Assembly (NCBI GenBank): GCA_963975155.1
Contig: CAXBFG010000004.1
Span: 124,001-188,000 of the forward strand
Origin: UBA5109 sp963975155
GTDB lineage: Bacteria; Pseudomonadota; Gammaproteobacteria; Pseudomonadales; Pseudohongiellaceae
Length of the DNA: 64,000 nt
Direction: 5' to 3'
Shown: one piece after another, positions 1-8,724 of the stretch
How positions within the stretch are numbered: position 1 is the first letter of the stretch
Layout of the letters: every line of letters begins with the position of its first letter
Notes under the pieces: model-generated
Databases searched by the model: none
Seen by the model: the letters and a program-made list of their open reading frames with translations, nothing else
Told to the model about the DNA's origin: nothing
Program-made: the position numbers and the translations under genes

Positions 1-304
1 ACATATCCGTGGGCAGGAAATACTGTGCATCAGCACTGGCGTAGATAAGTTGGCCGTTCTGGATTCTGACTTCATAGAGTCCATCTATCGGACTGGTGGA
101 GATAGACTGAATACTGATACCTGATTGAGTGTCGATCAGGACCTGACGGATTGCAGCTACTTCCGGAGTCTCATCAATAAGACTGCTCTGCAGGCCCGCA
201 GCATTCTGGGCAATAGCAGGTAGTGTCAACACCAGGGAAAGTGCCAGAAAAGCGCCTGCTATAGACGCTTTGATTGTGAAGTGATTAATAAGCTTAACTG
301 GCAT
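1..304 (-). CDS. dsbC: DsbC-type periplasmic disulfide isomerase, N-terminal part (runs off the window)
   Basis: About 101 codons of a gene whose 3' end lies outside the window. The start at 304 is followed by a hydrophobic signal peptide ending in LPAIAQ. After it come SPIDGLYEVRIQNG and ASADAQYFLPTDM, which fit the N-terminal dimerisation domain of DsbC/DsbG family isomerases. These correct wrong disulfides in the periplasm using a CxxC thioredoxin domain that would lie beyond position 1. Position downstream of rplS on the same strand matches the dsbC place in several gammaproteobacteria. The catalytic domain is not visible, so DsbC rather than DsbG rests on context. Confidence 0.8.
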   Translation of the reverse strand, partial: MPVKLINHFTIKASIAGAFLALSLVLTLPAIAQNAAGLQSSLIDETPEVAAIRQVLIDTQSGISIQSISTSPIDGLYEVRIQNGQLIYASADAQYFLPTDM

Positions 305-363
305 GCCGCCCCCTCTGGATTAATGGCCCCTGCTCGGGCCTATGTGCTTGAAGGCATTGTAGC

Positions 364-380
364 AAGCCGCCAGGCGGCTT
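364..380 (-). terminator. Hairpin just downstream of rplS
   Basis: AAGCCGCC and GGCGGCTT are perfect reverse complements separated by one base, six bases after the rplS stop. No T-run follows in the direction of rplS, so it is either a weak or factor-dependent terminator or an mRNA 3'-end stabiliser between rplS and the dsbC-like gene. Confidence 0.5.
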
Positions 381-385
381 ATCAA

Positions 386-763
386 TTAACCTTGCTGTCC
401 TGCTTTTTTGTCCAGTTTTTCCGTAATACGTGCAGCACGGCCAGTCAGTTCCCTCAAATAATAGAGTTTGGCCTGACGTACATCACCACGACGTTTCAGC
501 GTAATACTCTCTATCATTGGGCTATGTGCCTGGAAAGTTCTCTCCACGCCAACACCATGGGACATTTTTCGAACAGTAAATGCAGAATTCAGGCCTCTGT
601 TACGTTTTCCAATAACGATGCCTTCAAATGCCTGCAGACGCTCACGATCACCTTCCTTGATACGCACCTGCACAACAATTAAGTCACCAGGACCGAATTC
701 AGGGATATCAGTCTTCAACTGGGCTTGTTCTACTTTTTGAATAATGGTGTTCTTGCCACTCAT
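386..763 (-). CDS. rplS: 50S ribosomal protein L19
   Basis: A 125-residue protein of normal L19 length. It sits at the 30S-50S interface of the ribosome. Recognisable conserved segments are FGPGDLIVVQVRIKEG, FEGIVIGKRNRGLNSAFTVR and FQAHSPMIESITLKRRGDVR, followed by LYYLRELTGRAARI. The ATG at 763 has a GGAG ribosome-binding site just upstream. It is the last gene of the rpsP-rimM-trmD-rplS operon, about 100 bases after trmD, and a strong hairpin follows it. Identification is secure. Confidence 0.97.
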   Translation of the reverse strand: MSGKNTIIQKVEQAQLKTDIPEFGPGDLIVVQVRIKEGDRERLQAFEGIVIGKRNRGLNSAFTVRKMSHGVGVERTFQAHSPMIESITLKRRGDVRQAKLYYLRELTGRAARITEKLDKKAGQQG

Positions 764-864
764 TGCCTTACTCCAATTTTCTAAATCAGGTTAACTGTCG
801 CTTTTACTTTTTTGCCAATAACTTATGTATTTAACTAACTTATATTTATAACTATTTTAATTCG

Positions 865-1644
865 TTAATTCGCTTTTCCACCATGACTGTTTTCATGTTT
901 GCCATATTCGCTGATAAATTCATCCAGCAAGGCTTTTTGATCAGCTTCTAATGCAAGTTTCTCCAGTAAATCCGGTCTTCTTAACCATGTCCTGCCCAAA
1001 CTTTGCTTCAATCGCCAGCGCGCTATAGCCGCATGATCACCACTCAACAATACTTCCGGTACTGTCTGTCCGGCTATGTTTTCAGGCCGGGTATAGTGTG
1101 GATAATCCAAAAGACCCTCAGCAAAGGAGTCTTCTGCAGCCGAATCTTCATGCCCCAGTGCTCCGGGCTGAAGTCGAATCATGGCATCCATCAAGACCAT
1201 CGCTGCCAGTTCGCCACCACTGATGACATAGTCACCTAGCGAGTATTCTTCATCCACCAGATTTTTTATAACCCGTTCATCAATTCCTTCATAGCGACCA
1301 CAAAGCAAAACCAGACTGCTTTGCCGGGCCAGATCTACAATATCCTTTTGCTCCAGAGGCTTACCCTGCGGGCTCAGATACAGCACCTTGGCTTGCTTTC
1401 CGGCTCTGCTCACTGCAGCACTCGCTGCTGCAATTGCTGCGCTGACTGGTTCTGTCTTCATCAGCATGCCCGGTCCACCACCGTAGGGCCTGTCATCAAC
1501 TGTACGGTGCCTGTCTTCCGTAAAATCCCGTGGATTCAAGAAGTACGTTTTAACCAGTTCCTGCTTTACCGCCCTGCCACTTACGCCATATTCGGTGAGA
1601 GCACTAAACATTTCCGGGAATAAAGTGACTATGGCTATGTCCAT
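865..1644 (-). CDS. trmD: tRNA (guanine-37-N1)-methyltransferase
   Basis: SPOUT-class methyltransferase that makes m1G37 in tRNAs reading CNN codons, preventing +1 frameshifting. The N-terminus IAIVTLFPEMF, the DDRPYGGGPGMLMK segment, LLCGRYEGIDERV and YSLGDYVISGGELAAM (the knotted SAM-binding region) are all diagnostic. About 259 residues, the usual length. I place the start at the ATG at 1644 rather than the GTG codon before it, because the family begins M-x-I and GGGA lies five bases upstream. It lies 42 bases after rimM in the canonical operon. Confidence 0.97.
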   Translation of the reverse strand: MDIAIVTLFPEMFSALTEYGVSGRAVKQELVKTYFLNPRDFTEDRHRTVDDRPYGGGPGMLMKTEPVSAAIAAASAAVSRAGKQAKVLYLSPQGKPLEQKDIVDLARQSSLVLLCGRYEGIDERVIKNLVDEEYSLGDYVISGGELAAMVLMDAMIRLQPGALGHEDSAAEDSFAEGLLDYPHYTRPENIAGQTVPEVLLSGDHAAIARWRLKQSLGRTWLRRPDLLEKLALEADQKALLDEFISEYGKHENSHGGKAN

Positions 1645-1686
1645 CACATTCCCTATATTTTATTTTCAAGCCCAACTGACCCGGCT

Positions 1687-2256
1687 CTAGTAGTCTTTTT
1701 CCCAGATCACCCTGATTTCACGCAGATCCAGGTCAATACTGTCTATTACCCGGCCGCGGAGGTAGGGAATTAATCTTTCTTCCTCATCAATACTGTTCTT
1801 ATCCGCTTTTACAACCAATACATCATTTGCGCCGGTTTCAAGCAGATGATCCACAATACCCAGATCATCACCATTCAGGGTAAGAACCCGTAATCCCTGC
1901 AATTGATACCAATAGTATTCATCTTCCTTTAATTCAGGCAACAGGGCTTTTTCTATATATAAATCCTTACCTGTATATGCTCTGGTATGGTCCCTGTCAT
2001 CACAATCTTTAATATGGCCTACAAAGCCTTTGCCCTGAACCCTGCTTTGATCTATTTCCAGTCCAACCAGTGTATTCGACTGAGGCGTCAGAAAGTGCCG
2101 GTAAGAGAGTATATTTTCCTTGGGATCAGAGAATGAAATCAGCTTTACCCAGCCTTTTATGCCGTAAGGGGCACCAACACGTGCAACCTTCACATACTTC
2201 CCATTTTGCTCAGAGAGTTGCTCTGAAAGCAGATCAGAAAGCTGTGGATCAGACAT
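1687..2256 (-). CDS. rimM: Ribosome maturation factor RimM
   Basis: Assists assembly of the 30S head by binding S19. The 189-residue protein has the N-terminal RimM barrel (VARVGAPYGIKGWVKLIS) and the C-terminal PRC-barrel (YYWYQLQGLRVL, then LLETGANDVLVVKA and ERLIPYL). A polar N-terminal extension of about 20 residues precedes the barrel, as in other gammaproteobacteria. Its ATG directly follows the rpsP stop (TAA-ATG), so the two are translationally coupled. Confidence 0.95.
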   Translation of the reverse strand: MSDPQLSDLLSEQLSEQNGKYVKVARVGAPYGIKGWVKLISFSDPKENILSYRHFLTPQSNTLVGLEIDQSRVQGKGFVGHIKDCDDRDHTRAYTGKDLYIEKALLPELKEDEYYWYQLQGLRVLTLNGDDLGIVDHLLETGANDVLVVKADKNSIDEEERLIPYLRGRVIDSIDLDLREIRVIWEKDY

Positions 2257-2502
2257 TTAAGCTGCCACTGCTTCCTTTACCAAAGTGGCTACACGATCGC
2301 TCAACTGGGCACCTTGACCTTGCCAGTATTCGATACGTTCCATGTCAATACGCAGCCTCTCTTCCTGACCTTTTGCACCAGGATTAAAGAATCCGACACG
2401 CTCAACAAAACGACCATCCCGAGCCTCACGCTTATCAGCCACGGTTAAATGATAAAAAGGACGTTTCTTGGCACCGCCGCGTGAAAGTCTAATCATTAAC
2501 AT
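2257..2502 (-). CDS. rpsP: 30S ribosomal protein S16
   Basis: An 81-residue protein with the family hallmark IRLSRGGAKKRPFYHLTVAD followed by DGRFVERVGFFNP. It binds 16S rRNA early in 30S assembly. First gene of rpsP-rimM-trmD-rplS. The start at 2502 is supported by AGGA about ten bases upstream; an in-frame ATG two codons later is the alternative. The promoter must lie in the roughly 170 bases separating it from ffh, but I could not pick convincing -35/-10 boxes. Confidence 0.96.
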   Translation of the reverse strand: MLMIRLSRGGAKKRPFYHLTVADKREARDGRFVERVGFFNPGAKGQEERLRIDMERIEYWQGQGAQLSDRVATLVKEAVAA

Positions 2503-2570
2503 AAGTTATTGTTCCTAAATAATAAATTCGGTTTTACAGCAGTTTTATACAAAGTACTTTACAACCGGTA

Positions 2571-2587
2571 TTTTCCGGACCGGAAAA
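2571..2587. other. Perfect palindrome between ffh and rpsP
   Basis: TTTTCCGG-A-CCGGAAAA is an eight-base perfect inverted repeat around a single base. It lies about 85 bases past the ffh stop and 70 bases before the rpsP start on the minus strand. It has no T-run on the minus strand, so it may be a weak ffh terminator, a leader hairpin or a protein site. Confidence 0.4.
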
Positions 2588-2671
2588 AGGCGGGTATTCT
2601 ATGTTAAAAGTTACAGCATTGGAACCTTTTAGAGCCCTTATCTTGGGTATTTCACCTAAATAAGGCTACTG

Positions 2672-4057
2672 TCATCTGCCGGGAAAGCCCCCGCCAGGCG
2701 GAGGCATACCGCCAGGAGGATTCATCCCTCCCATGCCGCGCATCATATTGGCCAGTTTCCCGCCTTTCATTTTCTTCATTACGCGCTGCATTTGCTTGTG
2801 CTGCTTGATCAACCTGTTTAGATCCTGAATATTGGTACCTGAACCCAAGGTGATCCGTCGCTTACGTGAGCCATTCAGTAAATCCGGATTACGCCTTTCC
2901 TGCATGGTCATGGAATTAATGATTGCCTCCATTCGCGCAAACATCTTCTCGTCAACCCGCCCAGCCGCAGCCTGAGCCATACCGCTCATACCCGGCATCT
3001 TATCCAGCAGGTTAGTGATACCTCCCATATTTTGCATTTGCTGCAATTGTTCCTTGAAATCTTCCAGGTCAAAGCGTTTGCCACGCTTTATTTTAGCCGC
3101 CAGACGCTGGGCTTTTTTCTTGTCTACATTCTTCTCAACATCCTCAATCAGCGAGAGCACATCACCCATACCCAGAATTCGCGAAGCAAGACGATCGGGA
3201 TGAAAGGCTTCCAGGGCATCTATCTTTTCTCCGACACCCAGGAATTTGATTGGCTTACCAGTAAGGTGACGTACAGATAAAGCTGCTCCACCTCTGGCAT
3301 CACCATCGGTTTTGGTCAGAATGACGCCTGTCAGAGCCAGGGCATCATTAAAAGCCTTGGCCGTATTGGCAGCATCCTGGCCCGTCATGGAGTCAACCAC
3401 AAACAAGGTTTCTGCCGGGTTTATCGCGGCATGCAAGGCCTTGATTTCAGACATCATTTCTTCATCAATGGCAAGGCGACCGGCGGTATCCACAAACAAC
3501 ACATCGATAAAACGCTTTTTGGCTTCCGCTAATGCATTCTTAACGATGGCTTCGGGTTTCTGACTAATATCACTGGGGAAAAAGCTGACCCCGACCTCCC
3601 CGGCCAGGGTTTCCAATTGTTTTATCGCAGCCGGACGGTAAACATCAGCACTCACGACCATGACAGATTTTTTCTGTTTGTTCTTAAGCCACAATGCCAG
3701 TTTGGCGACAGTTGTGGTTTTACCGGCCCCCTGTAAACCAGCCATCAGTATCACGGCCGGAGGCACAACTTTCAGGTTTAGCTCTTCATTGCTGTTACCC
3801 ATCAAGGCCTGTAATTCAGCCTGAACGATTTTCAGAAAAGCCTGACCGGGATTCAGGCTACTGCTGACTTCCTGACCAATCGCACTCTTTTTAACCTGTT
3901 CGATAAAATCTTTAACCACAGGCAGAGCCACGTCAGCTTCGAGTAGCGCTTTACGCACCTCACGTAAACTTTCCTGAATATTGTCTTCGGTTAACTTGGA
4001 TTTACCGGTTATACTTTTTAAAGCGCCGGATAAACGCTCCGTTAATGTTTCAAACAT
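2672..4057 (-). CDS. ffh: Signal recognition particle protein Ffh (SRP54)
   Basis: GTPase that binds 4.5S RNA and signal sequences of nascent membrane proteins and delivers ribosomes to FtsY. At 461 residues it has the N domain, the G domain with GLQGAGKTTTVAKLA (P-loop), DTAGRLAID (G3) and TKTDGDARGGAALS (G4), and a methionine-rich M domain with QMQNMGGI and KKMKGGKLANMMRGMGGM. The C-terminal tail is Gly/Pro-rich, common in this group. It is divergent from ypjD across about 90 bases that must contain both promoters, the usual gammaproteobacterial arrangement. Confidence 0.98.
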   Translation of the reverse strand: MFETLTERLSGALKSITGKSKLTEDNIQESLREVRKALLEADVALPVVKDFIEQVKKSAIGQEVSSSLNPGQAFLKIVQAELQALMGNSNEELNLKVVPPAVILMAGLQGAGKTTTVAKLALWLKNKQKKSVMVVSADVYRPAAIKQLETLAGEVGVSFFPSDISQKPEAIVKNALAEAKKRFIDVLFVDTAGRLAIDEEMMSEIKALHAAINPAETLFVVDSMTGQDAANTAKAFNDALALTGVILTKTDGDARGGAALSVRHLTGKPIKFLGVGEKIDALEAFHPDRLASRILGMGDVLSLIEDVEKNVDKKKAQRLAAKIKRGKRFDLEDFKEQLQQMQNMGGITNLLDKMPGMSGMAQAAAGRVDEKMFARMEAIINSMTMQERRNPDLLNGSRKRRITLGSGTNIQDLNRLIKQHKQMQRVMKKMKGGKLANMMRGMGGMNPPGGMPPPGGGFPGR

Positions 4058-4145
4058 CTAAGATCACTTCTTCACTGGCTTTTGATCGTGTAATTCTACA
4101 ACAAAAAAGCTTCTATGGCGTGCGTACTTATGAGAGACTTTCTTC

Positions 4146-4946
4146 ATGCTAGCAACAGTTTCAGGTATCATTGCCGTCGCCTTATATTTATTGGGGACTT
4201 ACTTCCAGAGTCAGAGTTTATTCCATGATCGCAACAGACGGCAGCTTGTACTAAGTTGTGGCGCTTTTGCTCTCGTCGCCCATTTAATTAACATGAATGC
4301 GGTTATAAACACACCGGAAGGATATAATTTCGGTTTCTTCAAGATTGCTACCCTTTTCAGTTTTGCCATCTCAGCCCTGGTAGTCCTGAGCAGCCTGAAA
4401 AAACCGCTGGAAAATCTCTTTCTATTGATTTTCCCAATCGCCGTTATCAGTATTTTATGCTCCCTGTTGCTGCCCGGTACTTATACCTTACAGACTGAAT
4501 ATACGAATGGTGTGGCTTTGCATATTGTGCTTGCCATTCTGGCAACCAGCATCATTACAATCGGCGCAGTACAGGCCGTTTTTATGGCCTACGAGAATCA
4601 ACAGTTGAAACAGAAACACGGCTTTCGTCTGATTCAGCATATGCCGCCCCTGCAAACCATGGAAAGCCTGCTCTTTGAAATTGTCTGGGTCGGAATCTTT
4701 CTGCTTAGCGGTGTTATTGTCACCGGTATATTATTTACAGATGATTTTCTTGGTCAGCACTTATCTCACAAGACCGTTCTCTCCATTACATCCTGGTTCG
4801 TGTTTGCCGTTTTATTGTGGGGTCGACACAGGGCAGGCTGGCGTGGCACAACTGCAATACGCTGGACCCTGGCTGGTTTTGTTTTTTTGATTTTGGCTTA
4901 TTTTGGCAGCAAGTTCGTCCTTGAATTGATCCTTAACCGTGTGTAA
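4146..4946 (+). CDS. ypjD: YpjD/CcsA-like inner membrane protein (cytochrome c assembly family)
   Basis: A 266-residue protein with about eight hydrophobic segments, belonging to the CcsA/CcmC-like cytochrome c assembly superfamily. YpjD has no firmly assigned reaction. A WGxxxxGW-like region near the C-terminus (LLWGRHRAGWRGTTAIRWT) and conserved histidines (AHLINM, ALHIVLA) fit the family. Its place between divergent ffh and a CorB-type gene is the conserved ypjD locus, which supports the call more than sequence detail does. Confidence 0.82.
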   Translation: MLATVSGIIAVALYLLGTYFQSQSLFHDRNRRQLVLSCGAFALVAHLINMNAVINTPEGYNFGFFKIATLFSFAISALVVLSSLKKPLENLFLLIFPIAVISILCSLLLPGTYTLQTEYTNGVALHIVLAILATSIITIGAVQAVFMAYENQQLKQKHGFRLIQHMPPLQTMESLLFEIVWVGIFLLSGVIVTGILFTDDFLGQHLSHKTVLSITSWFVFAVLLWGRHRAGWRGTTAIRWTLAGFVFLILAYFGSKFVLELILNRV

Positions 4947-4972
4947 GACACAGCAAAGCTTTAGCCATTCAA

Positions 4973-6262
4973 ATGAATAATATCTCCCTGGAAAGCCTGT
5001 TTGGCATCTTACTGTTTTTGATCATTGCATCAGGGTACTTCTCCAGTTCCGAGACGTCGATGATGGCGCTCAACCGCTATCGCTTACGTCATCTCGTCAA
5101 GCATCATCATAAAGGCGCCATCAGAGCCAGCAAATTACTCGAACAACCTGACAGACTGATTGGCATCATTTTGATTGGCAATAATTTTGTCAATATTCTT
5201 GCTTCAGCAATAGCCACCATAATTGCCGTACGTCTGTTTGGCGATGCCGGCATACTCATCGCCACCATATTGCTGACCATTGTTATTCTGATATTTTCAG
5301 AAGTTACACCGAAAACGATTGCCGCAGTTCACCCTGAAAAGATCGCGTTTCCTTTCAGCATACCCTTAAGTATTCTGTTGCGGGTGTTCTACCCTCTGGT
5401 ATGGATGGTTAATACCGTATCAAATGCGCTGGTACGTCTGCTGGGTTTCGACATGGATGACGAGGACTCCCACCACCTCAGCACAGAGGAATTAAAAACG
5501 GTGGTCTATGAAGCCGGATCACGTCTTTCGGTACGAAGGCAAAGTATGCTGGTCAATATTCTGGATTTGGGAAAGGTCACGGTGAGCGATATCATGATTC
5601 CACGTAACGAGGTTGTCGGCATCAACATTGATGATGATATTGACAGTATTATGCAAACCATCTCTAACAGCCACCATACCCGTCTGCCCATCTATAAAGA
5701 AAACCTCAATAATGTAGTAGCCATTCTGCACATGCGGAATACTGCACAGTTGATAGACCTTGATGAAGTCACCAAGGAAGAATTGATGCGACTGACCAGG
5801 GAAAGTTACTTTGTTCCTGAAACTACTTCACTACACAACCAACTGATCAATTTCCAAAAACAGAAACGTCGAATTGCCATGGTGGTTGATGAATATGGCG
5901 ACGTGCAGGGTATTGTTACCCTGGAAGATATTCTGGAAGAAATTGTCGGTAATTTTACGACCAATCTGGCGGATGAAACCGAAGACATACATCCTCAGGC
6001 TGACGGATCCTACCTGATTGACGGCAGCGCTAACATTCGTGAAATAAATCGCGCACTGGATTGGGATTTGCCGATTGACCGGGCTAAAACCCTGAACGGC
6101 CTGTTAACAGATTATCTGGAAAATATTCCGGAAAACAATGTGGCAATTCAACTGCCTTTCTATCGGGCTGAAGTTATGCAGGTCAAAGACAACATGATTA
6201 AGAATGTTCGTATGTGGTATTACGACCCTGATGAAGAAACCAAACAGACACCCTTGTTCTAG
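4973..6262 (+). CDS. CorB/YfjD-type CNNM membrane protein with CBS and CorC domains
   Basis: A 429-residue member of the HlyC/CorC (CNNM) family, implicated in Mg2+/Co2+ efflux or homeostasis. An N-terminal DUF21 membrane domain of about 150 residues contains the SSETSMMALNRYRLRHL motif. It is followed by a CBS pair (VSDIMIPRNEVVGI, then IAMVVDEYGDVQGIVTLEDI) and a C-terminal CorC_HlyC domain (YLIDGSANIREINRAL). It starts 26 bases after ypjD, as in E. coli, where the neighbour is yfjD (corB). Function in this organism is inferred from the family. Confidence 0.88.
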   Translation: MNNISLESLFGILLFLIIASGYFSSSETSMMALNRYRLRHLVKHHHKGAIRASKLLEQPDRLIGIILIGNNFVNILASAIATIIAVRLFGDAGILIATILLTIVILIFSEVTPKTIAAVHPEKIAFPFSIPLSILLRVFYPLVWMVNTVSNALVRLLGFDMDDEDSHHLSTEELKTVVYEAGSRLSVRRQSMLVNILDLGKVTVSDIMIPRNEVVGINIDDDIDSIMQTISNSHHTRLPIYKENLNNVVAILHMRNTAQLIDLDEVTKEELMRLTRESYFVPETTSLHNQLINFQKQKRRIAMVVDEYGDVQGIVTLEDILEEIVGNFTTNLADETEDIHPQADGSYLIDGSANIREINRALDWDLPIDRAKTLNGLLTDYLENIPENNVAIQLPFYRAEVMQVKDNMIKNVRMWYYDPDEETKQTPLF

Positions 6263-6276
6263 TTATTAAGACCGGT

Positions 6277-6843
6277 ATGAATTATTGTAACCAATGCGGT
6301 TCAAGTATTAGTAAGCTAATCCCACCAGCAGATGATCGTGAACGATTTGTTTGTGAGGGCTGTGGTTATATTCATTACCAAAACCCTCGAATAATTGTTG
6401 CTACGCTGCCCTGTTATGAAGATAAAGTACTTTTATGCAAACGCGCTATTGAGCCACGCTACGGACTCTGGACCCTGCCTGGCGGATTTATGGAAAACGG
6501 TGAAACTACACACCATGGCGCACTGCGTGAAACACGTGAAGAAGCTTGTGCCGAAGTCGAATTGTTGGATATCTACAGTTTATACAATCTGCCACAGATT
6601 AATCAGGTGCATATTTTTTTTCGGGCCACTATGCAGAATTTAAATTTTTCAGCCGGCGCTGAAAGCCTTGAAGTAAGACTTTTCACCGAAGCTGAAATAC
6701 CCTGGGATAAAATGGCTTTCACTCCGGTTTCAGAGACCCTAAAGCATTATTTCGAAGACAGAAAAAAAGGTGCGTTCCCGATGCATTGTGCCGAAGTCTG
6801 TACAGACCCTGATACTGATACACGCATAAGCCGACGTCTTTAA
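6277..6843 (+). CDS. Nudix hydrolase with N-terminal zinc ribbon
   Basis: A 188-residue protein. Residues 1-35 hold two CxxC pairs (CNQCGSS, CEGCGYIHYQNP), a zinc ribbon as in NudC-like enzymes. The Nudix box follows (GGFMENGETTHHGALRET then REEACAEVEL), giving the catalytic Glu cluster; the usual glycine near the end of the box is Cys here. Nudix enzymes hydrolyse nucleoside diphosphate-X compounds; the substrate cannot be read from the sequence. It starts 14 bases after the CorB-type gene and ends just before fdhD, so it is probably in the same operon. Confidence 0.85.
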   Translation: MNYCNQCGSSISKLIPPADDRERFVCEGCGYIHYQNPRIIVATLPCYEDKVLLCKRAIEPRYGLWTLPGGFMENGETTHHGALRETREEACAEVELLDIYSLYNLPQINQVHIFFRATMQNLNFSAGAESLEVRLFTEAEIPWDKMAFTPVSETLKHYFEDRKKGAFPMHCAEVCTDPDTDTRISRRL

Positions 6844-6846
6844 GCC

Positions 6847-7662
6847 ATGTTCATACCAACCACAAAAGTAAATACAACAAATGCAACCAGTAAACAGCAG
6901 GATGATGTCATTGCCGATGAAGAACCTCTCGAAATCCGGCTGGGCTATATCGATAATGAACGTGGCCGGGTGCATAAAAGTATAGCCATTACCATGCGCA
7001 GTCCGGGTATGGATGTAGAGTTAACCCTGGGCTTTCTGTTTAGTGAAAATGTTATTCAATCTATCAGCCAGATTATGGACATTGATACCAGCAAGGAAAA
7101 CCTGATCCGCATAGAACTTTCCGAAAAAATAAGTTTTGATATGAAACGCCTTGAAAGGCATTTCTATACCACATCCAGTTGTGGTGTTTGTGGCAAGGCA
7201 TCTCTGGAAGCACTAAGTATTGCCGGAGCAGAAGCTATCCAAACAAACCAGTTTCAGATTAATGCCAGGCATATCTCCACTCTGGGTAAAAATTTAAGGG
7301 TGAAGCAGAATATGTTTCACAGTACCGGAGGAACACATGCTTGCGGCCGTTTTGATAAGCTGGGGGTAGTACTCGATATTGCTGAAGATATTGGTCGCCA
7401 TAACGCTATGGATAAACTGATCGGTAAACAGCTGATTGCAAAGTCTCTTCCTCTGTTAAATCACGGCTTAATTGTCAGTGGCCGCGCAAGCTTTGAGCTT
7501 ATGCAAAAGGCCCTTATGGCACAATGCCCTATGCTGGTCGCAGTTGGAGCACCGTCATCACTGGCAGTTGAACTTGCACAGGAATTTAATATCACTCTGG
7601 TAGGTTTTTTAGGTGATGAAGGATTCAACATTTATCATGATGATGAACGCATCATAATCTGA
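6847..7662 (+). CDS. fdhD: Formate dehydrogenase accessory sulfurtransferase FdhD
   Basis: Transfers sulfur from a cysteine desulfurase to the molybdenum cofactor of formate dehydrogenase, a step needed for activity. The 271-residue protein carries TTSSCGVCGKASLEAL with the functional CxxC, and FHSTGGTHACGRFD plus DIGRHNAMDKLIG, all conserved in FdhD. It starts three bases after the Nudix stop. The fdsGBA genes begin about 560 bases downstream, so it very likely serves that enzyme. Confidence 0.95.
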   Translation: MFIPTTKVNTTNATSKQQDDVIADEEPLEIRLGYIDNERGRVHKSIAITMRSPGMDVELTLGFLFSENVIQSISQIMDIDTSKENLIRIELSEKISFDMKRLERHFYTTSSCGVCGKASLEALSIAGAEAIQTNQFQINARHISTLGKNLRVKQNMFHSTGGTHACGRFDKLGVVLDIAEDIGRHNAMDKLIGKQLIAKSLPLLNHGLIVSGRASFELMQKALMAQCPMLVAVGAPSSLAVELAQEFNITLVGFLGDEGFNIYHDDERIII

Positions 7663-7779
7663 CCTTAAAGCGGAATGAATGCTTACATTCATCTGCCTTG
7701 CATCTGCCATATGCCCACTTTCAGCTCTTATTCAGCAGTTTTCAGCTACCTACCTTTTACTTAGCCCAGTAAGCTTATT

Positions 7780-8106
7780 TTAAGCAGCATGAACTTTTTT
7801 CGCGCCCTTGATACCGACCGGGAATATTATCATCAGTATCAGCAACACCATGAGTATGTCTTTATCAATGGAATACTGCAGCAGGAAATCATCAGGTAAA
7901 TTCACGGCAAGACTCATTAACAGCACGATGATAATTAAAAACAGGCCCCGGTACATCAACAAGCCAGTAACAACCATGGCCCCCAGAGCAATCAGCATGT
8001 AATCAGTTTCCATTCCGATTCGTTCAAGTAAAGCCTGACTCAGGGTCACCCCTAATGTCATGAAAATTATCAATACATATAGAAACATGTCGTTGTACCG
8101 CCTCAA
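7780..8106 (-). CDS. Small hypothetical membrane protein
   Basis: A 108-residue protein of unknown function, with three or four hydrophobic helices (LYVLIIFMTLGVTL, YMLIALGAMVVTGLL, GLFLIIIVLLMSLAVN, ILMVLLILMIIFPVGI) and a basic C-terminal end (KGAKKVHAA), implying an integral inner-membrane protein. It lies on the minus strand between fdhD and the fdsG promoter region, so its start faces the fds operon. I do not recognise a family. It could be a lineage-restricted membrane protein; the strong hydrophobic periodicity argues against a chance ORF. Confidence 0.65.
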   Translation of the reverse strand: MRRYNDMFLYVLIIFMTLGVTLSQALLERIGMETDYMLIALGAMVVTGLLMYRGLFLIIIVLLMSLAVNLPDDFLLQYSIDKDILMVLLILMIIFPVGIKGAKKVHAA

Positions 8107-8219
8107 CAGCCCTCATGAGCACTTCCACTACTGCTTTTTGTCAGTGTCTGCCCTGCCAGCTATTTTTAAGCTATGTTAGAATGGACCACGAATTGCATCC
8201 CTATGGTACGTAAAGCGTC

Positions 8220-8723
8220 ATGCTGGATACTGTTAATACCATCACAAAAAATCATTTTCAGGATTGGCATCAGGATGAGGCTACTAGCCTGCTCTTAGAT
8301 TTCGATATTGATGACAATACTATTCTCGACGCACTGCATCTTTGCCAAAATACGTTTGGCTATATTGATAAAGAACTCATTCCACTGCTCGCTAAAATTT
8401 TTAATTTGTCACGTGCTGAAGTACAAGGCGTTGTCAGTTTCTATCCTGACTTTCGTGAACAAAAACCAGGCGCCTATATCTTAAAAATATGCCAGGCAGA
8501 ATCTTGTCAGGCACTGGGGTCAGATAAGTTGACAGCAGATATTAAAAAATTTCTTGATCTTGATTTTCACCAGACAAATTCGGAAGCGGATATTACTCTG
8601 GAACCCGTTTACTGCCTGGGCAATTGTTCCTGCTCTCCCAATGTGATGATTAATTCACGTATTTTAAGCCGTGTCGAAAGTGAGAAGCTAAAACAACTAT
8701 TACAGCAACTAGGCAACACTTAA
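8220..8723 (+). CDS. fdsG: NAD-dependent formate dehydrogenase, gamma subunit (NuoE-like)
   Basis: A 167-residue thioredoxin-fold [2Fe-2S] subunit like NuoE. The four cluster cysteines are visible in CQAESCQALG and CLGNCSCSPNVMI. It passes electrons between FdsB and the iron-sulfur chain of the alpha subunit. First gene of a G-B-A operon and separated from fdsB by one base. The N-terminal helical domain contains LCQNTFGYIDKELIPLLAK, typical of NuoE/FdsG proteins. Compared with respiratory NuoE, the neighbourhood (FdhD, FdsB, FdsA) decides for formate dehydrogenase. Confidence 0.93.
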   Translation: MLDTVNTITKNHFQDWHQDEATSLLLDFDIDDNTILDALHLCQNTFGYIDKELIPLLAKIFNLSRAEVQGVVSFYPDFREQKPGAYILKICQAESCQALGSDKLTADIKKFLDLDFHQTNSEADITLEPVYCLGNCSCSPNVMINSRILSRVESEKLKQLLQQLGNT

Positions 8724-8724
8724 A

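Noticed and set aside
7675..7692. Small inverted repeat ATGAATG-CTTA-CATTCAT after fdhD
   Set aside because: Seven-base stem without T-run or other context; it may be chance or a weak transcript end, so it is not listed as a feature.
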